In this document: positions 1-11,731 of the stretch, piece after piece
Position numbering within the stretch: position 1 is the stretch's first letter
How the letters are laid out: each line of letters begins with the position of its first letter
Assembly (NCBI GenBank): GCA_965153355.1
Contig: OZ231126.1
Location: 48,732,001-48,796,000, forward strand
Reading direction: 5' to 3'
Length of the DNA: 64,000 nucleotides
Origin: Flaccisagitta enflata
Lineage: Eukaryota; Chaetognatha; Sagittoidea; Aphragmophora
Notes under the pieces: model-generated
Databases searched by the model: none
What the model was told of the DNA's origin: nothing
The model's input: the letters and a program-made list of their open reading frames with translations, nothing else
Made by a program: the position numbers and the translations under genes

Positions 1-1738
1 CCTGCATCAAAATCACCAACACCAATACAAAATCCCACCAACCACCCAACCCACCCAAAACACCAACACCGTGCATCAAAATCACCAACGACCAATACAA
101 AATCCCACCAACCACCCAACCCACCCAAAACACCAACACCGTGCATCAAAATCACCAACGACCAATACAAAATCCCACCAACCACCCAACCCACCCAAAA
201 CACCAACACCGTGCATCAAAATCACCAACGACCAATACAAAATCCCACCAACCACCCAACCCACCCAAAACACCAACACCGTGCATCAAAATCACCAACG
301 ACCAATACAAAATCCCACCAACCACCCAACCCACCCAAAACACCAACACCCTGCATCAAAATCACCAACGACCAATACAAAATCCCACCAACCACCCAAC
401 CCACCCAAAACACCAACACCGTGCATCAAAATCACCAACGACCAATATAAAATCCCACCAACCACCCAACCCACCCAAAACACCAACACCGTGCATCAAA
501 ATCACCAACCACCAATACAAAATCCCACCAACCACCCAACCCACCCAAAACACCAACACCGTGCATCAAAATCACCAACGACCAATACAAAATCCCACCA
601 ACCACCCAACCCACCCAAAACACCAACACCGTGCATCAAAATCACCAACGACCAATACAAAATCCCACCAACCACCCAACCCACCCAAAACACCAACACC
701 GTGCATCAAAATCACCAACGACCAATACAAAATCCCACCAACCACCCAACCCACCCAAAACACCAACACCGTGCATCAAAATCACCAACGACCAATACAA
801 AATCCCACCAACCACCCAACCCACCCAAAACACCAACACCGTGCATCAAAATCACCAACGACCAATACAAAATCCCACCAACCACCCAACCCACCCAAAA
901 CACCAACACCGTGCATCAAAATCACCAACGACCAATACAAAATCCCACCAACCACCCAACCCACCCAAAACACCAACACCGTGCATCAAAATCACCAACG
1001 ACCAATACAAAATCCCACCAACCACCCAACCCACCCAAAACACCAACACCGTGCATCAAAATCACCAACGACCAATACAAAATCCCACCAACCACCCAAC
1101 CCACCCAAAACACCAACACCGTGCATCAAAATCACCAACGACCAATACAAAATCCCACCAACCACCCAACCCACCCAAAACACCAACACCGTGCATCAAA
1201 ATCACCAACGACCAATACAAAATCCCACCAACCACCCAACCCACCCAAAACACCAACACCGTGCATCAAAATCACCAACGACCAATACAAAATCCCACCA
1301 ACCACCCAACCCACCCAAAACACCAACACCGTGCATCAAAATCACCAACGACCAATACAAAATCCCACCAACCACCCAACCCACCCAAAACACCAACACC
1401 GTGCATCAAAATCACCAATGACCAATACAAAATCCCACCAACCACCCAACCCACCCAAAACACCAACACCGTGCATCAAAATCACCAACGACCAATACAA
1501 AATCCCACCAACCACCCAACCCACCCAAAACACCAACACCGTGCATCAAAATCACCAACGACCAATACAAAATCCCACCAACCACCCAACCCACCCAAAA
1601 CACCAACACCGTGCATCAAAATCACCAACGACCAATACAAAATCCCACCAACCACCCAACCCACCCAAAACACCAACACCGTGCATCAAAATCACCAACG
1701 ACCAATACAAAATCCCACCAACCACCCAACCCACCCAA
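1..1738. repeat. 70-bp tandem repeat array (about 25 copies)
   Basis: The unit begins GTGCATCAAAATCACCAACG and repeats every 70 bases. Copies are almost identical, with single-base variants near 350, 447, 510 and 1419. The array runs off the left edge, so its real length is unknown. The plus strand is very rich in A and C and has no stop codon in any frame. Because 70 is one more than a multiple of three, one open frame passes through all three phases and gives a 579-codon open frame ending past the array. No splice signals or recognisable domain support translation. I read it as a satellite. Confidence 0.95.
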
Positions 1739-2181
1739 GCCTTGGTTTTCATCTTCGCTGCTGAACGACGGTCAACGTCCCTCCCACCTCCACGTTTCCA
1801 GTTTTTATAGATTTGCAGCTTTGATCAAAACCCGTTTAGTTCTGATTCTCCCAGTACAGTGCAAATTGTCACTGGCCAGACTATCATGTAATTTCAAAAG
1901 TTTTCTTACTCCTTGGTAAGATGTGTCGTTCTGCCTTTTAGGGTCAAACTTGTTTTTGTATCCAAATCCAGTGAAACTCACTTTTCCTTTGTATAGTCAG
2001 CAGTATGCAAATAGCTTCTTGGTGTTCTCTGTCTCTCTGTCTCGTCTCTCCGTCTCTCCTCTCTCTCTCTCTCTCTCTTGCTTTTTGTTTTTAAATGATC
2101 ACGCTGATTACGATGATAAGACTCTCGAAAAACCGTGATCTCAACTTACGATAACGAAGACAGACAGGAAGATGAGGAGAG

Positions 2182-2185
<4 letters not shown>

Positions 2186-2262
<77 letters not shown>
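2186..2262. repeat. (GA)n microsatellite
   Basis: Nearly pure GA dinucleotide run of about 75 bases, preceded by a short CT-rich stretch at 2040-2085. Confidence 0.95.
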
Positions 2263-2266
<4 letters not shown>

Positions 2267-2375
2267 GACCTGTTGTCACTCGGATTCCTCAATTTGTCAG
2301 ATCTGAGAGAAAAGTGCATATGCGGAGGTTCTTCAAGACTTCCGTTCTTTTTTTTCCACCTCTCAACATGCACGC

Positions 2376-2527
<152 letters not shown>

Positions 2528-2535
2528 TACGTCTG

Positions 2536-2572
2536 GAAATTCACCCCTGTGCCCTTTGGGGCCGCTACCCTA
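2536..2572. mobile_element. Fragment of GGGCAGCGGCCCC-family element end
   Basis: Contains CACCCCTGTG and GGGGCCGCTACCC. These match the right terminal inverted repeat of the elements at 7435-8082 and 13600-14036. The downstream GTACCGCTGACCATGTGCGA also recurs at 14081-14103, so both loci share this flank. Confidence 0.5.
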
Positions 2573-2639
2573 CTTGCACAATTAGCGGATTATTCCTAGG
2601 TGGGCATCAGGTACCGCTGACCATGTGCGATGTGGATGA

Positions 2640-2763
2640 CTAGTAACTTTTTCTGCGTTTATAAGCTTTTTGAGCTCACCGCTCCCACGCAAATGCCCAA
2701 GTGACTCTCTCCACTGCCCCTGCCCACCCGCGAGGGACTGGGGTAGCCGTGTATCCGGCCTTA
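2640..2763 (-). mobile_element. Partial Helentron-like element, family A
   Basis: Carries the family A core (GAGCTCACCGCTCC, CTGCCCACCCGCGAGGGACT) and the terminal block GTAGCCGTGTATCCGGCCTT. The hairpin end is missing. It is followed by a palindrome, AAGTCAAATTACATAATTTG, seen again in related form at 15978-16006. Confidence 0.6.
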
Positions 2764-3134
2764 TGGGAAAAAAAGTCAAATTACATAATTTGACTTTTTG
2801 AAGCATATAATCAAAATCAAGTTTTTTAATTTTGAATTTGATAATTACAAAATTTAAAATTTTTGTTTGATATAATGTAATATTTATGATTTTTAGCTTG
2901 AAAAAATCATCTCATTTTAATAGCCCTAACTAGAATTTTGTAAAAATGATTTTTTTTTATTTTTTCACATTTAAAATTTTTTTATATAAATAAGATATGA
3001 ACTTAAAAATGCTGTTAAACTGATAAGCAAAAACTAGGTAATATTTGATAAAAATCAAACAACAACATAAAACAAAAATAAAACAGATACAAAAAATAAA
3101 AAAATATATGAATAAAAAGACCAAAAAAATCTAC

Positions 3135-3175
3135 TATTACGACCTCTTTCCGGTCGGCGAGAGCCGCCTTATGCT
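3135..3175 (+). repeat. Family E repeat fragment (CCGGTCGGCGAGAGCCGCC)
   Basis: The CCGGTCGGCGAGAGCCGCCTT block with an upstream ACGAC recurs at 46611-46652 and, in reverse, near 15295-15336. All three share the ends, so this is an interspersed repeat of unknown class. Confidence 0.6.
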
Positions 3176-3283
3176 GAAAGGCTTAATCGGTATTTCATAA
3201 CAATCACGATAATTCCTGACTGCGGTGCGGCACAACCACGAAATTGGCGGTTGGAACGGATTGTTTTTGAAACCTGGCGTACG

Positions 3284-3284
<1 letters not shown>

Positions 3285-3363
<79 letters not shown>

Positions 3364-3365
3364 AC
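3285..3365. repeat. (CA)n microsatellite
   Basis: Pure CA run with one AAACAC interruption at its right end. Confidence 0.95.
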
Positions 3366-3662
3366 GGCCTGGTCCCATCTTATTGTCAAAATAAGTCATT
3401 TCTAGTGAAGATGAAAAACGCGTTTGTTCCCATAGAGCAGAATGGCGCTGCTGCCTTTCTCTCATTTTATCGGTCGGTTCTCATATTATTTTGGTTATTT
3501 TCCATTTTATCATAATTTTGCTTCCTCTCATTTTATCGGTCACAAATATTCTCTCTCCCTGCGCCGATTTTGAATTTGCTTTAGTCTGATTAAAATCTTT
3601 CTTGGAAATCAATTCTCTCCTAAAATTAGCTTCGCTTATTTAGACAGATAAATCATAAGATA

Positions 3663-4416
3663 CACCGCTTTCAGATCGGAATGTCGCGAAAAGAAGATAT
3701 ATTACTCCTAAAATATTTAAGACAACGACTTGATTCTTTTTTCCTGTGGTAGATAATTTGATTAAGTTTTGTTACAAAAAAAGAATTAAAGCCCCAGTGT
3801 TGATATATTTGCTCCAAATTTCATGACAAAAATTAGTCGATTTCAGCCAAAAATGACCATTTTTCATAGAAAAAATGAGGTTAGATAGCAGCAGTGCTTC
3901 TTTTTTTCAACAAGAATGGTCCTACAGTGTTAGTTATGAGGAATTAATGAGGTTTTGTTTGAAATTCTAAAAAATTTGACTCATGTGATGCAATAACGAT
4001 TGATTTTGACCCCAAAACACCGCAAAAATCTCAAGATTTGGGAAAATTCTGAAAAATTGTCTGCAAAATGTTCAAAATTAAAATCAGTGAGAATATTTTT
4101 TGCTTACAGCATAATCTACATTAAATTCTCTTGAATTCTAGACCAATCCCAGCAATTCAGCTCAATTTGTGTAGAAATGACAACTATGAAATAAAGTAAA
4201 GAAAAAGTTGTTGAGAAAAAAAACCTTCAATGTGAAACATGCATTATTCATTTGTTGTGAGTAGGAGGCTTGAATTTTTTAGTTGGTGGAATATTCTTTG
4301 CTTGTAGCAAAACTTAATCAAATCATCTACCAGGGGAAAAAAGAAAAAACTAATTACTATGAATAGTTTTGGATTAATATATCTTCTTTTCGCGACATTT
4401 CGATCTGAAAGCGGTG
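3663..4416. mobile_element. Foldback MITE with TA target duplication
   Basis: Left end CACCGCTTTCAGATCGGAAT and right end ATTTCGATCTGAAAGCGGTG are inverted repeats. The match continues inward through GTCGCGAAAAGAAGATATAT. Both ends are flanked by TA. The interior is AT-rich without an ORF. TA duplication fits a Tc1/mariner-type nonautonomous element. Confidence 0.7.
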
Positions 4417-4419
4417 TAG

Positions 4420-5575
4420 ATTTTGCTCTGCTCACCCCCGAATGACGAGCCGTCCTCGTCATTTGGGACTAAGTTGCAGCTCATTGGATTTACCTCTCCA
4501 TGGGCTAGCGCCACTCGGCTGGTGTTGGTTTTACCTAACCACTCCTTGCTTACCTTTTCACCTACCATTAAATCAACCCATTTTCTTTCGCAGGAGAATA
4601 AAGAAGACAAAAAATCTCTTCTTCATCTTTATCTTTGCGCTCACTTGGTCATTCTGTCGATCTAGAGTTAAAAACGGCTTTGACTCTGTTTCGTTGTGTC
4701 TCGACTTCTGTTCCTGGGACGCGTGAACACATACATTTATGCATTCAACTGTGAGTGAGTGAGCGAGCCCATGAACAGAGTGAGCGAGCGAAGTGAAAAT
4801 AGTGAAGCGAAGCGCTGCGTAGCGAGTGAGCAGCGTGAGCGTTAGAGCGAAAGAACGTAGCAAGCGACCGAGAGACCTATTGAAAATGCGAATGTTTCTG
4901 ACTAGAAACACCCCTTAGCGGTGGTTCTTTGTAAACTAAGCGACCATAAATACCCCCAAAAAAGTGAGACTAACAGACTGACAAGCCGATGTAGCAACTT
5001 GAGCGGTGACTGATTAAAAGGCAGACGGACAGGTTGGAATATATTGAACTTGAGGCTTGTTGGTTTGAATAAAAGACTCATTATTTGTCTAATTTCAAGG
5101 AAATGTCCCGTATTCGGATCGTAGTAAGAATTCTAATCTTGGTACAAATGTGTAGCAATTTTTACATATTTTAATAACTGTGTTTTGAAAAATTTACAAA
5201 AAAGAAAAAAAAATAACGAAGAAAGAAAATTAACAAAAAAATAAAATTAACAAAAAAATCTTGACATTTTCAAATGTTTTTGACCGGACAGATGAATTGG
5301 AAATGGGCGTCATTGAGGCAGATCGATTATTTTTTGTTCTATTCTTAATCAAGTCTGGCGTAGATCACACCACTTTGAAATTTCATAACTCTAATTTTTT
5401 TTCACTCTTTAATATTTATCTGTGGTATATCCATCTGTGGTAGATTTGAACGACTGACGGTCACATGACAACTGCATTTCAAACGGGCCACTCGGTCGCT
5501 CACTACCTTTGTTTACTCGCACCACTCACTCCGCTCATTGTTGTTGTTCTTGTAGTTGATATTTTTTTTTGTAAA
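4420..5575. other. Non-coding interval
   Basis: I see no gene here. 4745-4870 is a GAGCGA/GTGAGC-rich degenerate repeat. 5190-5260 is A-rich simple sequence. Confidence 0.5.
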
Positions 5576-5802
5576 TTTTTAGTCACGTGCTATGCGACTC
5601 AACACCCCGCTTTGTCCGTCCAACTGTCCATCGGTTGGTCGGTTCCCATTTTACTTTTCGGCATTTTTGAGCGTTTTGAGCTCACTGCTCCTGCCTAAAT
5701 ACTCCAGAGATCTTCACCATCACTGCTCCTGCCCATCCGCACGCGACTAGGGTAGCCGGCCTTGTATCCGGCCTTGTATCCGGCCTTGTATCCGGCCTTG
5801 TT
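5576..5802 (-). mobile_element. Helentron-like element, family A
   Basis: Reading the minus strand, it starts at the GGCCGGATAC block and ends in the hairpin GTCGCATAGCACGTGAC plus TAAAAA. The core has the GTCC/GTCG-rich tract. The terminal block TATCCGGCCTTG is repeated four times in tandem at 5757-5802, unlike other copies. Confidence 0.75.
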
Positions 5803-5939
5803 TCAAAGTCATGTTACTTTTGAAGTGTTAGCCTGAATATGGGCTAAAAAGGGTTATTATTGCCAGACAATGCACTCAGCGTGTCTCTAAATTTAGTCTT
5901 TAATAAGACGTTTCATTTTGTTACCCTACATATACATTA

Positions 5940-6004
5940 CTGACCAACCAACCGACCAACCCACAGACACAGCCCGATATAGACGTGCTTTGACGCACCT
6001 AAAA
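5940..6004 (+). mobile_element. 3' end of Helentron-like element, family C
   Basis: A GACC/GACA-type tract followed by GTGCTTTGACGCACCTAAAA, a short hairpin and the family C terminus. The 5' part is absent. Confidence 0.5.
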
Positions 6005-6059
6005 AAGAATCAAGTTTCCATACATTTCCGTCTGTGACTGTGTTTTTTTGTTTGTTTGT

Positions 6060-6197
<138 letters not shown>

Positions 6198-6460
6198 TGA
6201 CATCGAATGTTTAAATTTTGACATTGACACCGTGTTTTGCTATCTAATGTTAATGTTTAGTTATGTGTTTTATGCGTTTTTAAAGGCTCATGTTTTTTGA
6301 TGTTGGTTTTGTTTTCGAATGTTTGTTTTGTTTTCAAAAGTTTGTTTTGTTTTTGAATGTTTGTTATGTTTTTGAATGTTTGTTATGTTTGTGCATATAT
6401 GTTATGTTTGTGAATGTTTGTTTTGTTTTCAAATGTCGACTAGTGTGACAGAAAGCTAGC

Positions 6461-6868
<408 letters not shown>

Positions 6869-7434
6869 ACCAGACCGGAAATGGACTGGGAGAAAGACGG
6901 GGCCACATTTAATCGCTCTTTGTGGTGTCATTCATACGCTGTCAGTCTCAGTCATGTCAGTTGTAATCGTCTGTGCCCTCATTATCATCGTTGTCAGGGT
7001 CGTGATCATCGCCATCGTTCACGACCTCATTTTCATCATTTTTTTCAATCTTTGTAAAAAAGGAGAAAAAAAAATGAAGAAAAGGCGAAAAAAGTATTTC
7101 GCTCAGAATTCAGTAAGGAGATTTTGTTTTGGAAGCAATAAGGCTATTCCTTGTGGTGATGCGACAGATTCAGGGAGATACATTTCTTGTCACTGCCATA
7201 CCACTATGGCATAGAACCTTAAAATCCACACTAGAGAACCGAGGATTGCGCGAACATCCCCCACCCCTACCCCTCTAGTGCTCAGTGTAAGCTACCTTCG
7301 CGATGGTTTCAATTTCCCATAAGTAATTAACTATTGTTAACTTTAAAAAAAAACTGCGCCAGTAGTCTAGTAGTGTCATACTACATGAAAAAATGACAAT
7401 TGATTTTTTATCGGTAATAGTGCACTGTGTAATG

Positions 7435-8082
7435 GGGCAGCGGCCCCGGAGGGGTCGATGACTGATGATTCCACACAGGGCAATTTTGTTTTGGGAGGCA
7501 TGATCTTGGGTCTGAGAAGTCTAATCTGGGGTCCATAAGGTTTGATCTGGGGTGTGAGAGGCCTGATATAGGGTCTGAGAGGCCTGAGATAAGGCCTAAT
7601 AAGCCTGAAAAGAGGTCTGAGAGGCCTGATTTGGGGTCTGAGAGGCCTGATTAGAGATCCCAGATGCCTGATTTGTAGTTTAAGAGGCCTGATTTGGGGT
7701 ATGAAAGGCCTGAAAAGAGGTTTGGAGGCCTGAGTTGGGGCCTAAGAGGCCTGATAAGAGGTCTGAGAGGCCTGATTTGGGGTCTGAGAGGCCTGATTTG
7801 GGGTCTGAGAGGCCTGATAAGAGGTCTGGAGGCCTGAGTTGGGGCCTAAGAGGCCTGATAAGAGGTCTGAGAGGCCTGATTTAGGGTCTGAGAGGCCTGC
7901 TTTGAGGTCTGAGAGGCCCGATTTGGGGTCTGAGAGGCCTGATTTGAGGTCTCAGAGGCCTGCTCTGAGGTCTCAGAGGCCTGATTTGGGGCTTTGGGGG
8001 GAAGGGGTGGACACAGACATCAGATCGGAAAAATTGCCCTGTGTGGAACCATAGGTCATCGACCCCTCCGGGGCCGCTGCCC
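7435..8082. mobile_element. Element with about 50-bp terminal inverted repeats enclosing a minisatellite
   Basis: The left end GGGCAGCGGCCCCGGAGGGG continues GTCGATGAC...CCACACAGGGCAATTTT. The right end is its inverted copy. Between them about 20 units of GAGAGGCCTGATTTGGGGTC-type sequence (20-22 bp, variable) form an imperfect array. There is no ORF beyond the array's own. A sister element lies at 13600-14036 and a third, half-intact, at 11405-11731. Confidence 0.75.
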
Positions 8083-8212
8083 AAAAGGGGCTAAGAGTTT
8101 GTATTTGCTGTTGGTGGATTTCTGTTACTTTTCAACCGGGTAGAGCAGGGAGTCATCATTTCTCGTCACGATAGAGGTGATTTGGGTAGTGGGTAGAAAC
8201 CATAGAGATTAG

Positions 8213-8689
8213 AGTGGGCTCAATTTGGGCATTCGAATGAAACATTAGCTCCAAGCATTTTTAGTTGCGGACACGCAAATCTATAAGAGGCTTTGTCTGT
8301 CCGCCCGTCCGTTGCTCTGTAAGCAAGAGTCGAAAAGTGGGAAAACGCGCGTTTCCGCCCCTGCCCACCCTTCCGCAACTGGTGGCCGTGTATCCGGCCT
8401 TGTTCTTGTTCCATTTGCATTTTTTTTTAGGAGCCAAATCTCTTTGGAAAATCGATTTGGACTTGATATAGGCACTCCATCATAAATGCTGTAGTTGTAT
8501 AGTATTACTATGGAAGAAATTTCTCTTTTAACTCCAGCAATCAATTTTATACAACTACAGCATTGATGATGGAGTGCCTAGATCAAGTCCATATCGATTT
8601 TCCAAAGAGATTGAACCCTTAACATGCAAAAGCAATGAGAGAAGTGCTTGGAAATAATTTTTCATTCGAATGCCCAAATTGTGCCCACT
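8213..8689. mobile_element. Foldback (palindromic) element
   Basis: The arms match over most of their length: left AGTGGGCTCAATTTGGGCAT, right ATGCCCAAATTGTGCCCACT. The inner arms contain GGCACTCCATCAT / ATGATGGAGTGCC around a short loop near 8520. A family B Helentron-like element (8258-8404) has split the left arm, and the right arm shows the unsplit sequence. Confidence 0.75.
8258..8404 (-). mobile_element. Helentron-like element, family B
   Basis: On the minus strand it begins ACAAGGCCGGATACACGGCC and carries CAGTTGCGGAAGGGTGGG near that end. It ends in the hairpin TTGCGTGTCCGCAACTAAAA. The core contains a GGAC-type tract. It sits inside the left arm of the foldback at 8213-8689. Confidence 0.75.
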
Positions 8690-8916
8690 AATGCCCAGAT
8701 TTTGCCCATTCCAATAGATTTGATTTTGTATTTGAAGTTTGGAACCCCACACATTGTCAGTCATTGATATCTATTACGCCTCTCATATTGATATACGGGC
8801 CCCCTATTTTCTGCTTTGCCATTCTATTCTCATTCCTTTTGGAACCGCACAAGAAAATGTAAGACACCATAAACTTGATTCATATTAAAGAGAGAAAACG
8901 CCCAATTCTTCAGTTA

Positions 8917-9122
8917 CCATTAAATGAATCTTACATGAAGAATTTGGTATTTTCCTCTTCAATTATTAGGTGTGATATCATCCTATCATTCATCAATTCT
9001 GTTGTGAATAAACTGTTGAAGATATTTGATGCGTTTTACCATCTTTGTCATCGTTACCATCTTTAAGAGTTACCATTAAATAAATCTTACATGAAGAATT
9101 TGGCATTTTCCTCTTCAATTAT
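8917..9122 (+). repeat. Direct duplication about 150 bp apart
   Basis: CAGTTACCATTAAATGAATC with following TTACATGAAGAATTTGG and CCTCTTCAATTAT at 8910-8970 is repeated at 9067-9122 with few changes. No function seen. Confidence 0.6.
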
Positions 9123-9457
9123 CAGACTAAGAGAGAGCAGAGCTGTCAAGTCTTCACCTGGTGTCAACATTATCACGAACGCCGCGCGCCAGGAATGCCA
9201 TCGGGACACTACCCTGGGACTGAATCATACCCACTGGCTGAACGCACCCAAATTTGCTGGCGGTCTCCTTGGATTTGCCGTGCACGACGATTTTTGATCG
9301 GCGCATGAATACCGGCGGGTGCGCGACTACACATTGAATGACGATCGACGATGGGCTGCAACGAGGAGAACAGCAAACGAACTACAGGCAAACGGACAAA
9401 TACATCAGTCGAATGACTAAATGACAAACCAAAACGTGAGAGGGGACAGAGAAAAAA

Positions 9458-9672
9458 AGTGACGCGGGGTCACAATATCATTGCGGACGGGTGGGCAGGG
9501 GAATCCAACCTCCATCCACACCCAAACCCACCCCAGCACTCAAACATACACAAAAAGTATCAAAAATGCTCGTTTTCCCACTTTTCAACTCGATGACCCC
9601 GGACCAACGGACCAACAGACCAACGAACCAACGGACATAGCCTCTTATAGAGTTGGGTGTCCTCAACTAAAA
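9458..9672 (+). mobile_element. Helentron-like element, family B (variant 5' end)
   Basis: Begins GTGACGCGGGGTCACAATAT (itself a short hairpin), then ATTGCGGACGGGTGGGCAGG. It contains a GACCAACG-type tract and ends GTTGGGTGTCCTCAACTAAAA-like. The same 5' variant is found at 37454-37664 and 55308-55510. Confidence 0.7.
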
Positions 9673-10023
9673 AACAAAAACAAAACAAAAACAAAAAGCA
9701 AGGACTGAGACATAAACAGAGATGGGAATGAGAACAAGAGAAGAAGAACAAGGCCAAAACGAGAAGGATATACTACAACAACAACAACAACGACCCAAGT
9801 CGTCTAAAGAAACTGGTTGGATGGAGATGTTGTTTGTTATTATTCGATACCAAGATTTGGATTTGCAAGATGGCAGAGGCACCACTTGGCCGTGTTTACG
9901 CCTCAAATTGATCAGGAAGGATGGAAACAGTTCATCCACTCTAGTAAAAGCCGCCTAGAGCGGCTAACATGCATAGCCTTGGCCATCAGTTGATTTTAAA
10001 AATCATGGGAAGATAGCGGTGTA

Positions 10024-10980
10024 ACTATGGCAAAATAAAAAAGGAAAGTAATTTTCAAAATGATATTGTGAGCTCATTTTTTAGAGCAGGTTCATAATTT
10101 TTTAGACTAAGATAGTTTGTCAAATTTGCTACCTGGTAAAAAAATCAGATCTTGAAAAAGTTGATTTTTGCGCTCATAGCATCGAATTTTGCAAAATTTG
10201 CCAATTGAACCATCGCCGAATAGGTTTCTGTTTAGATCCAACTTATGAAATTTACTCTGAGCTCAACTTTTAGAGCGAGATCAATATTTTTGAGATGGTG
10301 ATAGCAGGTCAAATTTCTGACACAGCAAAAAAATCAGAATTCAAAAAAGTGTATTTTTGTACCTTCTACATCAATTTTTGTAAAATCTGTCAAAACTGGA
10401 TATCAACACTAGATTTTTTATAAGAAGTCTATTCACAAAAATTGATGATTCTGATGCAAAAATACACTTTTTTGAGTTCCGATTTTTTTGCTGTGTCAAA
10501 AACTTGCCGTACTGTCACCACCTAAAAAAAATGTGAAGCTATTAAAAAAAATGAACATTTGAAATCAACTCTAGATAAATGTTTTTTTATTTTGACCATC
10601 TAACTTTAACCGATTTTACAAAAATTGATGTTGCAACTACAAAAATAAACTTTTTTGAGTTCTGATTTTTTTACTATGTCAGAAATTTGACATGCTATCA
10701 CCATCTAAAAAGTTCTGATCTTGCTCCAAAAATTGAGCTCACAGTTAGTTTTCAAAGTTGGATCTAAACTGAAACTGAAACCAACTCGGTGATTGTTCAA
10801 TAGACAAATTTTACAAAAATCAATGCTATGGGCGCAAAAATCAACTTTTTCAAGATCTGATTTTTTTGCTAGGTTCCAAATTTGACAAACTATATTGGTC
10901 TAGAAAATTATAAAGCTACTCCAAAAATGAGCTCACAATATCATTTTGAAAATTACTGTCTTTTTTTATTTTGCCATAGT
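10024..10980. mobile_element. Long foldback MITE with TA target duplication
   Basis: Left ACTATGGCAAAATAAAAAAG and right CTTTTTTTATTTTGCCATAGT are inverted copies flanked by TA. The match continues through AATTTTCAAAATGATATTGT and GAGCTCA. Almost the whole 957 bp is palindromic, with arm units AAAAATCAGA-TTTTTTG repeated inside. No ORF. Confidence 0.75.
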
Positions 10981-11245
10981 TATCTAAGAACCGCATTGGG
11001 CTCTCATCATGGAGACCATCCTGTTCGGGACATTTCAGTTGTTGCCTTTCTACAGCCCAATCATGGATGCGGGCTGTATTCACCCGACGGATACCCCCCC
11101 CATCCCTATCTTACTTTCTCACAATTTCAGCGGCCTGGAAATTGGAGAACAGGTCGCCCAAGGGCAATATGTGGTCAGCCATAGTTTGTTCTGCTGAATG
11201 ATTCTTTATTTGTCCGTGATCAGCAGGGTCCGGGCATCGGCCTTT

Positions 11246-11400
11246 ATTTGTCCGTCCATCAGTTCTTTATTTGTCCGTCCATCAGTTCTTTGTTTGTCCG
11301 TCCATCAGTTCTTTATTTGTCCGTCCATCAGTTCTTTATTTGTCCGTCCATCAGTTCTTTATTTGTCCGTCCATCAGTTCTTTATTTGTCCGTCCATCCT
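11246..11400. repeat. 23-bp minisatellite (TTCTTTATTTGTCCGTCCATCAG)n
   Basis: About seven near-identical 23-base units. The GTCCGTCC core resembles the tetranucleotide tract of the Helentron-like families nearby. Confidence 0.85.
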
Positions 11401-11404
11401 TCCT

Positions 11405-11731
11405 AGGCCCTCTCAGGCCTAAAATCCAGGCCCTCTCAGGCTTGAAATCTGCCCTCAGGCCTGATATCTACTCTCTCAGGCCTAAGATCTACCGTCTCAG
11501 ACCATGAATCTAAGAAGACAGATTTATGGTCTTGGAGGGCAAATTTCAGGCTTGAGAGGGCAGATTTCAGGCCTAAGAGGGCATATTCAAGGCCAGAGAG
11601 GGCAGATTTCAAGTTTGAGAGGGTAGATTTCAGCCCTGAGAGGGCCTGGGGGGGATGCATGTACAAATAGACGAATGAACGAAAGTCCCCCTGTGTTCTA
11701 CAGGACTTCGCCCCCTTCGGGGCCGCTGCCC
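11405..11731. mobile_element. Partial GGGCAGCGGCCCC-family element with CTCAGGCC minisatellite
   Basis: CCCTCTCAGGCCTAAAATC-type units run one way to about 11500 and as GAGAGGGCAGATTTCAGGC in the reverse sense to 11650. Then comes the right terminal repeat CCTGTGTTCTACAGGAC...CGGGGCCGCTGCCC. I find no left terminal repeat. Confidence 0.55.

Noticed and set aside
71-1810. 579-codon open frame over the 70-bp array
   Set aside because: The frame exists because the unit lacks stops and its length is 1 mod 3. There is no domain, splice or codon-bias support.
9131-9297. Coding-like GC-rich segment (NHTHWLNAPKFAGGLLGFAV)
   Set aside because: Short, with no homology I recognise. It lies between a direct repeat and a HINE, so is more likely repeat-derived.
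11009-11197. 62-codon plus-strand frame (METILFGTFQLLPFYSPIM)
   Set aside because: GC-richer than its surroundings but two overlapping frames are equally open, and no known motif or splice sites frame it.
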